From positions 579-54,611 of the forward strand of contig PXSQ01000020.1 of NCBI GenBank assembly GCA_003022725.1: 54,033 bases of DNA. The letters are read 5' to 3'. A model generated the notes under the pieces. The model saw only the letters and a list, made by a program, of their open reading frames with translations, had not been told where the DNA came from and searched no databases. This document shows, one piece after another, positions 34,356 through 43,517 of this stretch (positions within the stretch are counted from its first letter, which is position 1; every line of letters begins with the position of its first letter). Origin of the DNA: Halobacteriales archaeon SW_7_65_23 (GTDB taxonomy: Archaea; Halobacteriota; Halobacteria; Halobacteriales; Haloarculaceae). A program made the position numbers and the translations under genes.

Positions 34356-35654
34356 TCAGGTGTCGTCGCCGGCTTCATCCCGGAAGTACTCGGGGTCCTC
34401 GAATGGTTCGTCCTCGCCGGTGACCTCGATCACGTCCAGCGCCGTCACCGTCGCCTCCACCCCGAGCAGGCCCGCAAGGCTCGGCTCCGTGCGGCCGTCG
34501 TCGCTGCTGACCAGTTCCTTGACGTAGAGACCGCCCTCCCCGTGGATCTCCAGGGTGGCGTGGCGCTCGTCCTCGAGATCACCCGACGCCTCGTAGACCG
34601 TCCGAACGCGGGTTTTCGCTGCCCTTCGGTGAGAGACGCGCTGAGGCGTCTCCTGCTCAACCGTTGCGCCGTCGAGTTCCCCCAGCGCCTCCTTAAGCGC
34701 TGCTTCGTCGACCGGGGCCGCGAACTCCACGTCCATCCGGTAGGTCTTGCTCGCATCGAGTTCCTTGACGCGCTCAACCATCTCGTGGGTCGCCAAGCGG
34801 AGGCCCTCGACCTCGACGCGGCCCTCAGCGGATTCGTTGATCCGCTCCTGGACGGCGTCGGTGTCGATAGCACGCTTGCGCGGGTCCTCGATCTCGATCA
34901 CGAACGGGCGACCGGTCCCGAGCATGACTGCATCGACGTCCTCCCGCCCCGCTCCGTGGAACGTCCCACCCTCGCCGTTTATTGCCTCCGCGACGATCGG
35001 AACCGTCTCCTCCTCGACGCTGGTGTCGTACCGGTAGCCCGTTCCCTCACAGCCGTCGCAGTGCGAGCCCTGGTCGATCCCAGTCCCGTTGCACTCGCGG
35101 CAGGGCCACTCAGTCTGGGGAATGTCCCGTTTCAGTTTCCGGTAGCGGCCGTAGACGAACGCGGAGTTGACTTGCAGCTCCACCTCGTCGGTCGCCAGAT
35201 CACACAGCACCAGTACGTCCGGGCGCCCGAAGTCAACTGTCGTGGCCGTTTGCTGGCCGAACCGCTTGCCCACCTCGCGGTTGCACTCGCTTTTCAGCAG
35301 TTCGCCCGCCTCGGGGTCGAGACCCGCGTCCTCGCGGAGCAGGCGGTCGTTCTCCTCGAGCAGCGGCGGCACCTTCGTCCCGACCTGGTAGGTGTCGAAC
35401 TCGTAGCCGTGGACCGCCGCCGCGGCCTGATCGGCCCACCAGTCGAACCGCTCGCACTCGTCCTCGCAAACCCAGCACGGATCGTTACGCGGCTCGAAGT
35501 CGGTGTCGTCCTCCAGGGCGACCGCGACCCGCAGACTCCCGCCGCGCTCGTCGTTCGAGAGCCCGAAGCTCCTGTCGGCGACCAGCCGGCCGAGGCAGTT
35601 GTCACAGACGGGCCCCGTCCCGAGCGCCCGGCGGGCGATCGAAAGCACTGTCAT
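34356..35654 (-). CDS. pus10: tRNA pseudouridine synthase Pus10
   Basis: 432 residues from the ATG at 35654. Archaeal Pus10 makes pseudouridine 54 and 55 in tRNA. The N-terminal THUMP-like and zinc part has CDNCLGRL and CWVCEDECERF, then CRECNGTGID and CDGCEGTG. The catalytic region reads FHGAGREDVDAVMLGTGRPF, in which an Asp in GREDVDA is the expected catalytic residue. The C-terminus (EIHGEGGLYVKELVSSDDGR then TEPSLAGLL) is family-typical. A longer frame upstream is a shadow of the GT87 gene. Its stop codon coincides with a family A short form. Confidence 0.92.
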   Translation of the reverse strand: MTVLSIARRALGTGPVCDNCLGRLVADRSFGLSNDERGGSLRVAVALEDDTDFEPRNDPCWVCEDECERFDWWADQAAAAVHGYEFDTYQVGTKVPPLLEENDRLLREDAGLDPEAGELLKSECNREVGKRFGQQTATTVDFGRPDVLVLCDLATDEVELQVNSAFVYGRYRKLKRDIPQTEWPCRECNGTGIDQGSHCDGCEGTGYRYDTSVEEETVPIVAEAINGEGGTFHGAGREDVDAVMLGTGRPFVIEIEDPRKRAIDTDAVQERINESAEGRVEVEGLRLATHEMVERVKELDASKTYRMDVEFAAPVDEAALKEALGELDGATVEQETPQRVSHRRAAKTRVRTVYEASGDLEDERHATLEIHGEGGLYVKELVSSDDGRTEPSLAGLLGVEATVTALDVIEVTGEDEPFEDPEYFRDEAGDDT

Positions 35655-35765
35655 GACAGGAGGATTGCGCCCGCAGGGTAATTCGCTTTCGGAGCGTCGC
35701 CACCGTCTCTGTGACCCGCTTCCGGGTCCGTGAGAGTTTTTACCCGCTCTGCTGTATGAGCGACA

Positions 35766-37082
35766 GTGCGTCCGCGCCTCGACGACGGATCGCTCGCCGA
35801 GTCCACCGGGCGGCCGCTGGTCGCGCGCCGCTACCTGGGCGCCTGGCTCGTATTGCTTCTCCCAGCAGTGATTGGCATCGTCAAGTACTACACGTACCCA
35901 GACCTCGGTCTGTTCACCTGGCGCGTCGGCGAGTCGACGACTGGTGCGTACATGGGGATCAACTTCCACGTGTACCACGTCGCTGCCGAGCGGGCGCTCG
36001 CAGGCCAGCCGTTCTACAGCGTCTCTCCGGACCCGGCAGCACCGTCGTTCGTGTATCTCTACCCGCCGGTCACCGTGGCTGGCTTTCTCCCGTTCGCCGT
36101 CATGGACTGGACGACCGGATACCTGGTCTTCACGGCAATCAGTCTCATCGCTGGCGTGGGTGCGTCGGTGGCTACGGTCCGGTACGTCGAGTCGCTCGGG
36201 ACCCCGCTCGGCTGGGTGGACGTGGCGCTGCTCTGTGCGCTGTTCGTCCTCTCGATCCACGTGACTGCGACTGTCTACTTCGGCAATATCAACCTGCTGC
36301 TCGGGTTCGCCTTCGCCGTCGGGTTGCTCGGACTCCGGCGGAATCGGGAGGTGATCGCCGGGCTCGCGTTCGCCATCGCCGCGCTGTTGAAACTGTTTCC
36401 GGCCCTGATCGGACTCTGGCTGGTGTGCGACCGCCGGTGGCGTGCTGCCGGCGCCGCGATCGGAGCCGGCAGTGCAGGGCTCCTCGCCGGAGTTCTGCTG
36501 TTCGGCGTCGACACGACTGTCCACTTCTTCACGTCGGTCCTCCCCGGTCGGTCCGAGTCGGCAGCGTTTGTTGGTGGCCTGTCCGCAGGGGGATCCTTCT
36601 ACGTCACCGTGCAACGCCCGCTCTCACACCTCATCTGGTCGCTCTGGCCGGACGCACCCTACGCAGTACTGCCTGCGAGCGCGGCGCTGCTCTGTGGCGC
36701 CGTTCTCGCGGTGTTCTACCGGGAGGTCAGTTCGCAGCGCGATCGGCTGTTCGCAGTGTTCGCAACCGTCGTGGTCGCGCTCGTGGCGGTCCCGTCGTTC
36801 AGGCTGTACGCGCCGATTCTGTTTCTCCCGCTGGTGGCACTGCTGTACACCTGGACAGGGGGTCCAGGCAGACGGCTGTTTCTCCTCGGTGCCCTCCTGT
36901 TCTCTGTCGTCGCCAGACCCCGACACGTACTCCGGGCAGCCGAGTACCTCGGCCCCCTCGAGGGCATCGTTGTGAGCATCGGGCGAGTGGTGACCCTGCA
37001 ACTGCTCGCCTACGGACTCATGCTCGGCGCCTGTGCCTGGCACCGTCGCAGCTCCAACGGTCGCCCGTCAGACGCGGGCTGA
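35766..37082 (+). CDS. GT87-type polyprenyl-phosphate-dependent glycosyltransferase
   Basis: 438 residues from a GTG at 35766. An integral membrane protein with about ten hydrophobic helices. The first loop (STTGAYMGINFHVYHVAAER) and YLYPPVTVAGFLPFA are characteristic of the DUF2029/GT87 group related to PimE mannosyltransferases, which use polyprenyl-phosphate sugars on the outer side of the membrane. A role in surface protein or lipid glycosylation is likely; the substrate is unknown. It is divergent from pus10 with 111 bases between them. Confidence 0.8.
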   Translation: MRPRLDDGSLAESTGRPLVARRYLGAWLVLLLPAVIGIVKYYTYPDLGLFTWRVGESTTGAYMGINFHVYHVAAERALAGQPFYSVSPDPAAPSFVYLYPPVTVAGFLPFAVMDWTTGYLVFTAISLIAGVGASVATVRYVESLGTPLGWVDVALLCALFVLSIHVTATVYFGNINLLLGFAFAVGLLGLRRNREVIAGLAFAIAALLKLFPALIGLWLVCDRRWRAAGAAIGAGSAGLLAGVLLFGVDTTVHFFTSVLPGRSESAAFVGGLSAGGSFYVTVQRPLSHLIWSLWPDAPYAVLPASAALLCGAVLAVFYREVSSQRDRLFAVFATVVVALVAVPSFRLYAPILFLPLVALLYTWTGGPGRRLFLLGALLFSVVARPRHVLRAAEYLGPLEGIVVSIGRVVTLQLLAYGLMLGACAWHRRSSNGRPSDAG

Positions 37083-37083
37083 T

Positions 37084-37094
37084 CCTTAAATACG
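37084..37094 (+). promoter_or_regulatory. TATA-like box of the truncated gene
   Basis: CCTTAAATACG, about 38 bases before the ATG at 37126. It is a strong box in front of a gene that is now truncated, so the transcript would continue into the family B element and glmU. Confidence 0.5.
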
Positions 37095-37125
37095 ATGGAC
37101 CCCCTACCACCGTCCACCACGCGAG

Positions 37126-37287
37126 ATGAGCGAAGGGGAACAGAAACTCGTCGACACGGCCGGTGACTACTACTCCGCGCTGTACGTCGACGACGACGTG
37201 ATCCAGGGCGCCGAGCGCAACCGGGCCGACCTGGACCTCTCCCCGACCGAGCGGCGGGTCGTCATGGCCCTGTATTCGCACGGTTGA
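37126..37287 (+). pseudogene. Gene truncated by a family B element
   Basis: From the ATG at 37126 the frame reads SEGEQKLVDTAGDYYSALYV then DDDVIQGAERNRADLDLSPT ERRVVMAL, then enters the family B element and stops after three of its codons. The protein had begun in a normal acidic haloarchaeal way. No family is recognised. The element lacks its left end, so a deletion removed both the rest of this gene and the element's left part. Confidence 0.55.
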
Positions 37288-37333
37288 ACGGCTGAACGTG
37301 ACGCGTGACTCCACGAAATTACGTCCGACAGTA
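37270..37333. mobile_element. Family B element, right half only
   Basis: It starts inside the element at CTGTATTCGCACGG and ends TTACGTCCGACAGTA followed by TGA. The left ~45 bp are missing together with the end of the gene before it. Confidence 0.75.
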
Positions 37334-37383
37334 TGACGAAAGGCGGCCCAAACGTTGAAATCCGGTGACCGATTGGGGTAGAT

Positions 37384-38577
37384 ATGAACGTTCGGACAGC
37401 GGTCGTCCTTGCAGCCGGCGAGGGAACCCGGCTGCGCCCTCTCACCGAGAACCGCCCCAAACCGATGCTCTCCGCGGGGAACCGGCCGATCCTCGAACAC
37501 GTTCTCGACGCGCTGGTCGACGCGGGAATCGAACGGGTCGTCCTCGTCGTGGGGTACAGACGGACGCGCGTTCAGGAACACTTCGGTCCCGATTACCGCG
37601 ACGTTCCGATCGAGTACGTAATCCAGGACAAACAGCTCGGCAGCGGCCACGCGCTCCTCGAGGCGCGGGACGCGACCACCGGGCCGCTCGTCGTGGTCAA
37701 CGGCGACCGCGTCATCGATTCGGGCTCCGTCGAGGAGGTGATCGAGCGGTTCGAATCCGGAGAGGACGAGCCAGTAATGGCCGTCATCGAACGGGAGGAC
37801 GCCCACCGGTACGGCGGCGTCAGGCTGGCCGGCGGCGAGATCACGCGGCTCGTCGAGAAACCCGATCCTGGCGCGTTCAGGCTCATCAACGCGGGCATCT
37901 ACGCCTTCGGGGACGCGATCTTCGACGAAATCGCGGCCACGTCGCGGGAGAGTGGCGAACTCGCGCTGACGGACACCATCGGCCGACTGATGGAGGAGGG
38001 ACGGGTCGCGGGCGTCAAGATCGAAGGGGTTTGGGTCGACGCCACGTATCCGTGGGATCTCCTCGAGGTGACCTCCGAGGTGCTCGCGACTGGCCGTGTG
38101 TCCGAACCGCCCCGCGAGGACGGAGTCTGGGTCGCCGAAAGCGCGGCCGTCCACGCGGACGCCACGCTCCGCCCGCCGGTGGCGATCGGCGCAGACTGCG
38201 TCGTCGGTCCCGGGTCGGTGATCGGGCCCGAAGTCGCGGTCGGCGAAAGCACGACGATCGGGGCGAACGTCACGCTCGAAGGCTCCGTCGTCGACCCGGA
38301 CTCGCGGCTCGATCACGGGTCGACGATCGTCGACGCAGTGTTCGGCCAGGACGTCCATCTGAAAGCTGACGCGACCATCCCCGGCGGCCCCGCCGACGTC
38401 CGCGTCGACCAGGAGGTGTTCGAGGATCAGCGACTCGGGGCAGTACTGGCCGACAGAGTCGGCGTCGGCGGCGGCGTCACGTTCCAGCCGGGCTCTCTCG
38501 TGGGCTCTGGGGCACGGATCGGTGACGGGGCCGTCGTCCGCGGCCACGTCGCCAGCGGCGCGGAGGTGGTGCGCTGA
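37384..38577 (+). CDS. glmU: GlmU-like sugar-1-phosphate nucleotidyltransferase/acetyltransferase
   Basis: 397 residues. The N-terminal nucleotidyltransferase has VVLAAGEGTRLRPLTENRPKP, VVNGDRVID, RYGGVRL and LVEKPDPGAF. A left-handed beta-helix follows with hexapeptide repeats (AIGADCVVGPGSVIGPEVAV). This is the two-domain arrangement of archaeal GlmU/glucose-1-phosphate thymidylyltransferase-type enzymes, which make UDP-N-acetylglucosamine or dTDP-glucose. The 1-base stop/start overlap (TGATG) with glmS strongly favours the hexosamine pathway. Confidence 0.85.
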   Translation: MNVRTAVVLAAGEGTRLRPLTENRPKPMLSAGNRPILEHVLDALVDAGIERVVLVVGYRRTRVQEHFGPDYRDVPIEYVIQDKQLGSGHALLEARDATTGPLVVVNGDRVIDSGSVEEVIERFESGEDEPVMAVIEREDAHRYGGVRLAGGEITRLVEKPDPGAFRLINAGIYAFGDAIFDEIAATSRESGELALTDTIGRLMEEGRVAGVKIEGVWVDATYPWDLLEVTSEVLATGRVSEPPREDGVWVAESAAVHADATLRPPVAIGADCVVGPGSVIGPEVAVGESTTIGANVTLEGSVVDPDSRLDHGSTIVDAVFGQDVHLKADATIPGGPADVRVDQEVFEDQRLGAVLADRVGVGGGVTFQPGSLVGSGARIGDGAVVRGHVASGAEVVR

Positions 38578-40385
38578 TGTGTGGCATCATCGGCTGTGTC
38601 AACCGCGGCGAGCGGACGCTGGAGACGCTGGTCGACGGGCTCGAACGGCTGGAGTACCGCGGGTACGACTCTTCGGGCGTCAGCCTGCTGGGCGAGGAGC
38701 TGTCCGTCACCAAGACTGCCGGCAAGATCGCGGATCTCCGTGCGGCGCTGGAAGAGCGCCCGCTGGACGGCCGGCTCGGCGTCGGCCACACCCGCTGGAG
38801 CACGCACGGGCCGCCGACGGACGAAAATGCCCACCCGCATCTGGACTGCAGCGGGGAGGTGGCAGTCGTCCACAACGGGATCATCGAGAACTACCAGGGC
38901 CTCCGTGACGAACTCGCAGGCGACGGCCACACGTTCACGAGCGACACCGACACCGAGGTCGTCCCTCACCTGATCGAGCGTGCACTCGGCCGTGGTGCCT
39001 CGCCCGAAGCTGCGTTCCGCGACGCCATTGCACAGCTCGAGGGAAGTTACGCCATCGCGGCCGTGGTCGGCGACGAAGAGGCGATCTTCGCGGCCCGCAG
39101 TGACTCGCCGCTGGTGATCGGCGTCGGTAAGGAGTGTGCGGAGGGTGACCGCGAGTATTTCCTGGCGAGCGACGTCCCCGCATTCAGGGAGTACACGGGC
39201 AAGGTCATCTACCTGGATGACGGCGAGTTCGCCCGGCTGGAGTCGGAACTGGCGGTGACTGACAGCGACGGCCAGCCAGTCGAGAAGACCGTCAACACCG
39301 TCGAGTGGGATGCCGAGGAAACCGGCAAGAGCGGGTACGACCATTTCATGCTGAAGGAGATCCACGAGCAGCCACGTGCGCTGCGGCAGTGTCTCAGCGG
39401 TCGCGCAGACGAACTCGCTGGGACAGTGGAGCTCGAGGAGGTCGACGACGTCTCGCCGAGCAGCGTCCATTTCGTCGCGATGGGCACCTCGTACCACGCC
39501 GCGCTCTACGGCGTTCACCTGTTCCAGCAGGCAGGGGTACCGGCACAGGCGTTTCACGCCAGCGAGTACGCGACGGTGACGCCGCCGATCGGCGACGCGC
39601 TCGTGATCGGCATTACCCAGAGCGGCGAGACGGCGGACACGGTGAGCGCGCTCCGGGAGGCCCGGAGTCGCGGCGCGCGAACGCTCGCAGTCACCAACAC
39701 GGTCGGATCGACTGCCGACCGGGAGTGTGACGAAACGCTGTTGATCCAGTCGGGACCGGAGATCGGCGTCGCCGCCTCGAAGACGTTCACGGGCCAGCTC
39801 GCGGCACTGAACTTGCTGACGCTGGCGACTGTCGAGTCGGGCCGCACTCGCCGTGACGTCGTACCCGAGCTCCGGGAGCTCCCTGGGCGGGTCCAGTCGA
39901 TCCTCGACGACTCGAACGCCGAGGAGATCGCAGACGTGTACCACGACTCGCGGTCGTTTTTCTTCATCGGGCGCAGCTACCAGTACCCGGTCGCCCTGGA
40001 GGGAGCGCTGAAGCTCAAGGAGATCAGTTACGAGCACGCCGAGGGGTTCTCCGCAGGCGACCTGAAGCACGGCCCGCTCGCGCTCGTCGACGACGACACG
40101 CCGGTGTTTGCGATGGTAACCGGCGACGACGAGATCGCCCGGAAGACGGTCGGCAACATCAAGGAAGTCGAGGCCCGTGACGCCCCCGTCGTCGCCGTCA
40201 CCGACGGGCAGAGCAACGCCGAGCTGTACGCAGATCACGTGCTTCGCATCCCGGAAGCGATCCCCCGCGCCGCTGCCGTGCTCACGAACGTCCAGCTCCA
40301 GCTCGTCGCCTACCACGTCGCCGACAATCTCGGGCGATCCATCGACAAACCGCGCAACCTCGCAAAGAGCGTCACCGTCGAGTGA
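38577..40385 (+). CDS. glmS: Glutamine--fructose-6-phosphate aminotransferase
   Basis: 602 residues. Met is followed by CGIIGCVNRGERT, so Cys2 is the glutaminase nucleophile after Met removal. The glutaminase half contains GHTRWSTHGPPTDENAHPH. Two SIS sugar-isomerase domains follow, with VAMGTSYHAALYG, ITQSGETADTVSALREA and EGALKLKEISYEHAEGF. It makes glucosamine-6-phosphate from fructose-6-phosphate and glutamine, the first step to UDP-GlcNAc. Its start overlaps the glmU stop. Confidence 0.95.
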   Translation: MCGIIGCVNRGERTLETLVDGLERLEYRGYDSSGVSLLGEELSVTKTAGKIADLRAALEERPLDGRLGVGHTRWSTHGPPTDENAHPHLDCSGEVAVVHNGIIENYQGLRDELAGDGHTFTSDTDTEVVPHLIERALGRGASPEAAFRDAIAQLEGSYAIAAVVGDEEAIFAARSDSPLVIGVGKECAEGDREYFLASDVPAFREYTGKVIYLDDGEFARLESELAVTDSDGQPVEKTVNTVEWDAEETGKSGYDHFMLKEIHEQPRALRQCLSGRADELAGTVELEEVDDVSPSSVHFVAMGTSYHAALYGVHLFQQAGVPAQAFHASEYATVTPPIGDALVIGITQSGETADTVSALREARSRGARTLAVTNTVGSTADRECDETLLIQSGPEIGVAASKTFTGQLAALNLLTLATVESGRTRRDVVPELRELPGRVQSILDDSNAEEIADVYHDSRSFFFIGRSYQYPVALEGALKLKEISYEHAEGFSAGDLKHGPLALVDDDTPVFAMVTGDDEIARKTVGNIKEVEARDAPVVAVTDGQSNAELYADHVLRIPEAIPRAAAVLTNVQLQLVAYHVADNLGRSIDKPRNLAKSVTVE

Positions 40386-40524
40386 CATCCTCCGTACAGT
40401 GCCAGGACAGTCCATCGGCTGTGTCATGGCCCGAACAATGGGATTTGGGACGGCATGGCTTAACGACTGTCGACTTGCCGACCCGCGGCGGTCCAGTGAG
40501 CAGGATGTTCGACGCCACGGCCGC

Positions 40525-41562
40525 TCACTCGGCGAGGCGCTCCCTGGCTGCGGCGACGACAACTGGCAGCGTGATCGTGGCGTCAGCGTACACGGACACG
40601 TTGCGCGCGGCAGCTTCGAGTTTGCCCCAGGAGCGGGCCTCGTCGAGGGAGGCGCCGGAGAGCCCGCCAGTCTGGGGCGGGTCCATCGTCAACTGGACGG
40701 CGTAGTCGTAGGCGTCAGGCGCGACAAGCATCGTCTGGAGCACGTAGTTCTTGGGGACGCCGCCGCCGACCACCATCGCGCCGGCACGGTCGCTTTCGTG
40801 TGCGAGATCGTTCAGCGGCGTCATGTCCGCGAGTGCGTCCAGCGAGAACTCCGAGGTCTGGCTGTACATCCAGGCCTGCAGCCCCAGTACGGAGTCCTGG
40901 ACGGCCGGACAGAACACCGGGACGTCGTTCTCGTACGCCGCGGCGGCGATGCCGGCCGATTCCTCGACTTCCTCGCGTTCGTTGACCTCGCTGTTGGCGC
41001 GTCCGAGTTCCTCGGTGAACCGCTGGATGCTCGCGACACCTTCCGCCTCCAACGGCGGGAACACCTCCTCGCGGAGGTGCGACTCGAACAGCGCGAAGTG
41101 TTCCTGGGGGAGGTAGACGTTATAGATCCGGTCAACACCCTCCTCGCGGAGCTGTTCGTCGTGGTCGCGCCGGGACTCGTCACCCTCGGGGCTGCGACCG
41201 TGGTGGTGTTTGCCGCCGATCGCCTCGATGCTGTCGTGGGTCAGGTTCGCCCCGGTCGTCACGAGCGCGTCGATGTGCCCATCGCGGATGAGGTCTGCGA
41301 CCAGCTCGCGCATCCCTGCCGGCACCATGGCGCCGGCGAGCCCGAAGAAGTTGGTGACGTCGTCGTTCCGCAGCATCTCCGTGTAGATGTCCACCGCCTC
41401 GTGGAGCGTCCGCGCGCCGATGCCGGCCTTGCCGTACTCGGCCACGAGGTCGTCGACGGTCATGTCGCCACCGACGGAGACGTGACCGATCGGATCGTGT
41501 CCGAACTCCTCGCGGTGCGGTGGATGGCCGGTGCCATCGCCGTGCTCGCCCTCGTCAGTCAT
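40525..41562 (-). CDS. dys: Deoxyhypusine synthase
   Basis: 345 residues from the ATG at 41562. It transfers the butylamine part of spermidine (or agmatine in archaea) to a lysine of translation factor aIF5A. Motifs: NFFGLAGAMVPAGMREL, DALVTTGANLTHDSIEAIGG, VPVFCPAVQDSVLGLQAW and VVGGGVPKNYVLQ with the catalytic Lys. The frame is open upstream to 41673, but the added residues run into a family E element. About 140 bases to glmS contain nothing recognised. Confidence 0.92.
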   Translation of the reverse strand: MTDEGEHGDGTGHPPHREEFGHDPIGHVSVGGDMTVDDLVAEYGKAGIGARTLHEAVDIYTEMLRNDDVTNFFGLAGAMVPAGMRELVADLIRDGHIDALVTTGANLTHDSIEAIGGKHHHGRSPEGDESRRDHDEQLREEGVDRIYNVYLPQEHFALFESHLREEVFPPLEAEGVASIQRFTEELGRANSEVNEREEVEESAGIAAAAYENDVPVFCPAVQDSVLGLQAWMYSQTSEFSLDALADMTPLNDLAHESDRAGAMVVGGGVPKNYVLQTMLVAPDAYDYAVQLTMDPPQTGGLSGASLDEARSWGKLEAAARNVSVYADATITLPVVVAAARERLAE

Positions 41563-41645
41563 TGGCGGGTATCCGACAGCGATCCCTATCAGGCCGTCGG
41601 TTGGCGTCGGGCGCACGGCCCGGTTGGCGTCGACCACCAGCCTCA

Positions 41646-41754
41646 TACGGTCGTGCGTGATTATTTTCAGCACCGGGTCCCAATATCGGCGGTTTCGCGG
41701 TCTGAAACGCCCAATGCGTGATTCTATAGCGGTAAAGAGTCACGCACGACCGTA
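41646..41754. mobile_element. Family E element, full length, at a stop codon
   Basis: 109 bp with perfect 15-bp TIRs TACGGTCGTGCGTGA / TCACGCACGACCGTA. TCA on both sides (41643-41645, 41755-41757); the right TCA is the stop codon of the membrane protein gene on the minus strand. The interior has TTATTTTCAGCACC, ATCGGCGGTTTCGC and AGCGGTAAAGAG. It aligns well with the interior of the family C element at 53594 read backwards, although the TIRs differ. Confidence 0.85.
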
Positions 41755-42621
41755 TCAGATGATCGGTTCGGCGTTCTCCCGGATGATGAGGTACGCGGGG
41801 ACGGCTATGACGTTCAGCGCCGGGACCATCGCGAAAAATGCCCAGAACAGCGGTCCGCCGTCCCAGTCCGTTGTCGTCCGGAGGTTCCAGGCATCCATGT
41901 ACACGGAGGCTGGCAGTATCACGAACGTCGACACGAGCCATAGTAGGAGAAACGGCAGCGTCGAGACGAACGACCCGAGGCCGAAGATGCCCGCGAGCGC
42001 GACTAACAGGCTCGGAACCAGGCCCGCGATGATGCCATAGAAGCCGCGTGGATCGCCGCGCGGTTCCTCGTCGGGCAGCACCGGCACGTAGTAGCCGTCC
42101 TCGATCGTCAGGAGGATCGTCTCGCCGTGGATATCCGCAAAGCGGTCCATCGGGATGTCGCGCAACGAGAGCAGCCGCGCCAGCCGCGGATCGGTCCCCT
42201 GATCGGGCCACTCGAAGTAGACGACGACGGTCTCGTTCTCCGCCTCGAACATCGACAGCTGGAGCGCCAGTACCTCCTCGGTGTCGATCTCGGCAGGGTA
42301 GTCGTCAGGGATCTCGCTCGTCGGCACGCGTTCGACAGCGATCGCCTCGCCGCGGCCGCGCATCCCCTCGGCAAGCCCCAGCAGCTCCTGTTCGACCTCG
42401 ACGAACGACTCCGCCGCGTGGTCGAGTTCTTCCTTTTCCGACTCCGCCTGAGCGTCGTCAGTGGTCGGTTCGGCTGCTCCCTCGCCGGCCGCCTCCCCAA
42501 CTGGTTCGGTTCGCTCTGACTCAGCCGCCTCGGCTGGCTCCTCGATCGTCGTCGTCGTTTCGGAGCCACCACTACTGGTCGACTCGGTCCCGTCACCGTC
42601 CGTGTCGTCGTTGCCCGCCAC
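41755..42621 (-). CDS. Haloarchaeal membrane protein with acidic N-terminus
   Basis: 288 residues. The first ~65 are acidic Glu/Thr/Ser-rich and unstructured. A soluble alpha/beta region follows (VEVEQELLGLAEGMRGRGEA, DIHGETILLTIEDGYYVPV). Four hydrophobic segments lie at the C-terminus (GFYGIIAGLVPSLLVALAGI, LPFLLLWLVSTFVILPASVY, PLFWAFFAMVPALNVIAVPA). Function unknown. Its stop codon TGA serves as target duplication of a family E element. Confidence 0.7.
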   Translation of the reverse strand: MAGNDDTDGDGTESTSSGGSETTTTIEEPAEAAESERTEPVGEAAGEGAAEPTTDDAQAESEKEELDHAAESFVEVEQELLGLAEGMRGRGEAIAVERVPTSEIPDDYPAEIDTEEVLALQLSMFEAENETVVVYFEWPDQGTDPRLARLLSLRDIPMDRFADIHGETILLTIEDGYYVPVLPDEEPRGDPRGFYGIIAGLVPSLLVALAGIFGLGSFVSTLPFLLLWLVSTFVILPASVYMDAWNLRTTTDWDGGPLFWAFFAMVPALNVIAVPAYLIIRENAEPII

Positions 42622-42694
42622 AGTTCTACGTGTGGTTCAACGTCCGGACAACTAAACGTATCGCTGCGAGCGCCCAGTGCTCAGGCGTTCCTGA

Positions 42695-42725
42695 TACTGT
42701 CGGACGTAACTCGAATTGAGAATCA
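42695..42725. mobile_element. Hybrid remnant: B left end joined to A interior
   Basis: TGA is followed by TACTGTCGGACGTAA (family B TIR) and then CTCGAATTGAGAATC. The latter is the reverse complement of family A interior GATTCTCAATTCGAG. It ends without a right TIR. It shows recombination between the two families. Confidence 0.65.
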
Positions 42726-42788
42726 ACCACTTCCCCCGTGCCGATACGGGTGCAACGCGTTTACAAGCCGCTGGTGAGAGATTCGAGT

Positions 42789-43382
42789 ATGCTCCTGACG
42801 CTCGAGGGGTTAGACGGGAGCGGGAAGAGTAGCTGTATCGACGCCCTCCGGAACGCGTCGGCGGTCCCCGACGACACCGTATTCACCAGGGAGCCGACGG
42901 AGTCGTGGTACGGCGAGGCAGTCCGTCGTTCGATCGCCGACGATCAGGCGGACCCGCTCGCCGAGCTATTCCTCTACACGGCCGACCACGCAGCGCACCT
43001 CTCGGAGACTGTCCGTCCGGCGCTGGACCGGGGGGATGTCGTCATCTCCGACCGGTACTCGGACTCGCGGTTCGCCTACCAGGGCGCAACGCTCGCCGAC
43101 GCCTACGAGTTTGCCGATCCGCTCGCGTTCGTCAGGGAGATCCACGAACCGTGGACGCGTCCACCGGACGCGACGATCTATCTCGACATCGACCCGGAAA
43201 CCGCCGCCGAGCGCAGCGGCGCGACCAACAAGTTCGAAACAGCGTCCTACCTCGAATCGGTCCGGGAGAACTACGAGCGCCTGATCGATCACGAGCGCGA
43301 GCGGTTCGTCCGGATCGATACCGCCGAACCGCTGGAGGACGTGGCCGCCCAGGTGATCGACGCCGTCGAAACGCTCCTGTGA
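42789..43382 (+). CDS. tmk: Thymidylate kinase
   Basis: 197 residues from the ATG at 42789. The P-loop is [11 protein letters not shown]. The dTMP-binding site includes [15 protein letters not shown], and the lid and base motif is [34 protein letters not shown] closes the fold. It phosphorylates dTMP to dTDP. The length is close to the family norm. Confidence 0.92.
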   Translation: MLLTLEGLDGSGKSSCIDALRNASAVPDDTVFTREPTESWYGEAVRRSIADDQADPLAELFLYTADHAAHLSETVRPALDRGDVVISDRYSDSRFAYQGATLADAYEFADPLAFVREIHEPWTRPPDATIYLDIDPETAAERSGATNKFETASYLESVRENYERLIDHERERFVRIDTAEPLEDVAAQVIDAVETLL

Positions 43383-43406
43383 TCCGCACCGACTCCCCGC
43401 GTCTCA

Positions 43407-43437
43407 TACTGGTGGCTGTACGTACGTGAAAACTCGA
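43407..43437. mobile_element. Family A element fragment, reversed
   Basis: TCA then TACTGGTGGCTGTACGTACG and TGAAAACTCGA. This is the reverse complement of the right end of the full copy at 26844. The other end is missing. It lies between tmk and the following minus-strand gene. Confidence 0.7.
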
Positions 43438-43517
43438 AGCAGTGCCGTCGTCTGGCGTCGCAGTCGCTGGGTGGGCAGTATCCGAACGAGCGCAACAACG
43501 GCGCAACTCACCCGAGC

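Noticed and set aside
35655-36614. N-terminal extension of pus10 by 320 codons
   Set aside because: The extra part is antisense to the membrane glycosyltransferase and Arg/Gln-rich, unlike the family.
38427-40562. 711-codon minus-strand frame opposite glmS
   Set aside because: Shadow of glmS; the plus strand has complete motifs of a known enzyme.
41563-41643. 28-residue N-terminal extension of deoxyhypusine synthase
   Set aside because: The in-frame ATG upstream arises at the boundary of a family E element; the family begins at 41562.
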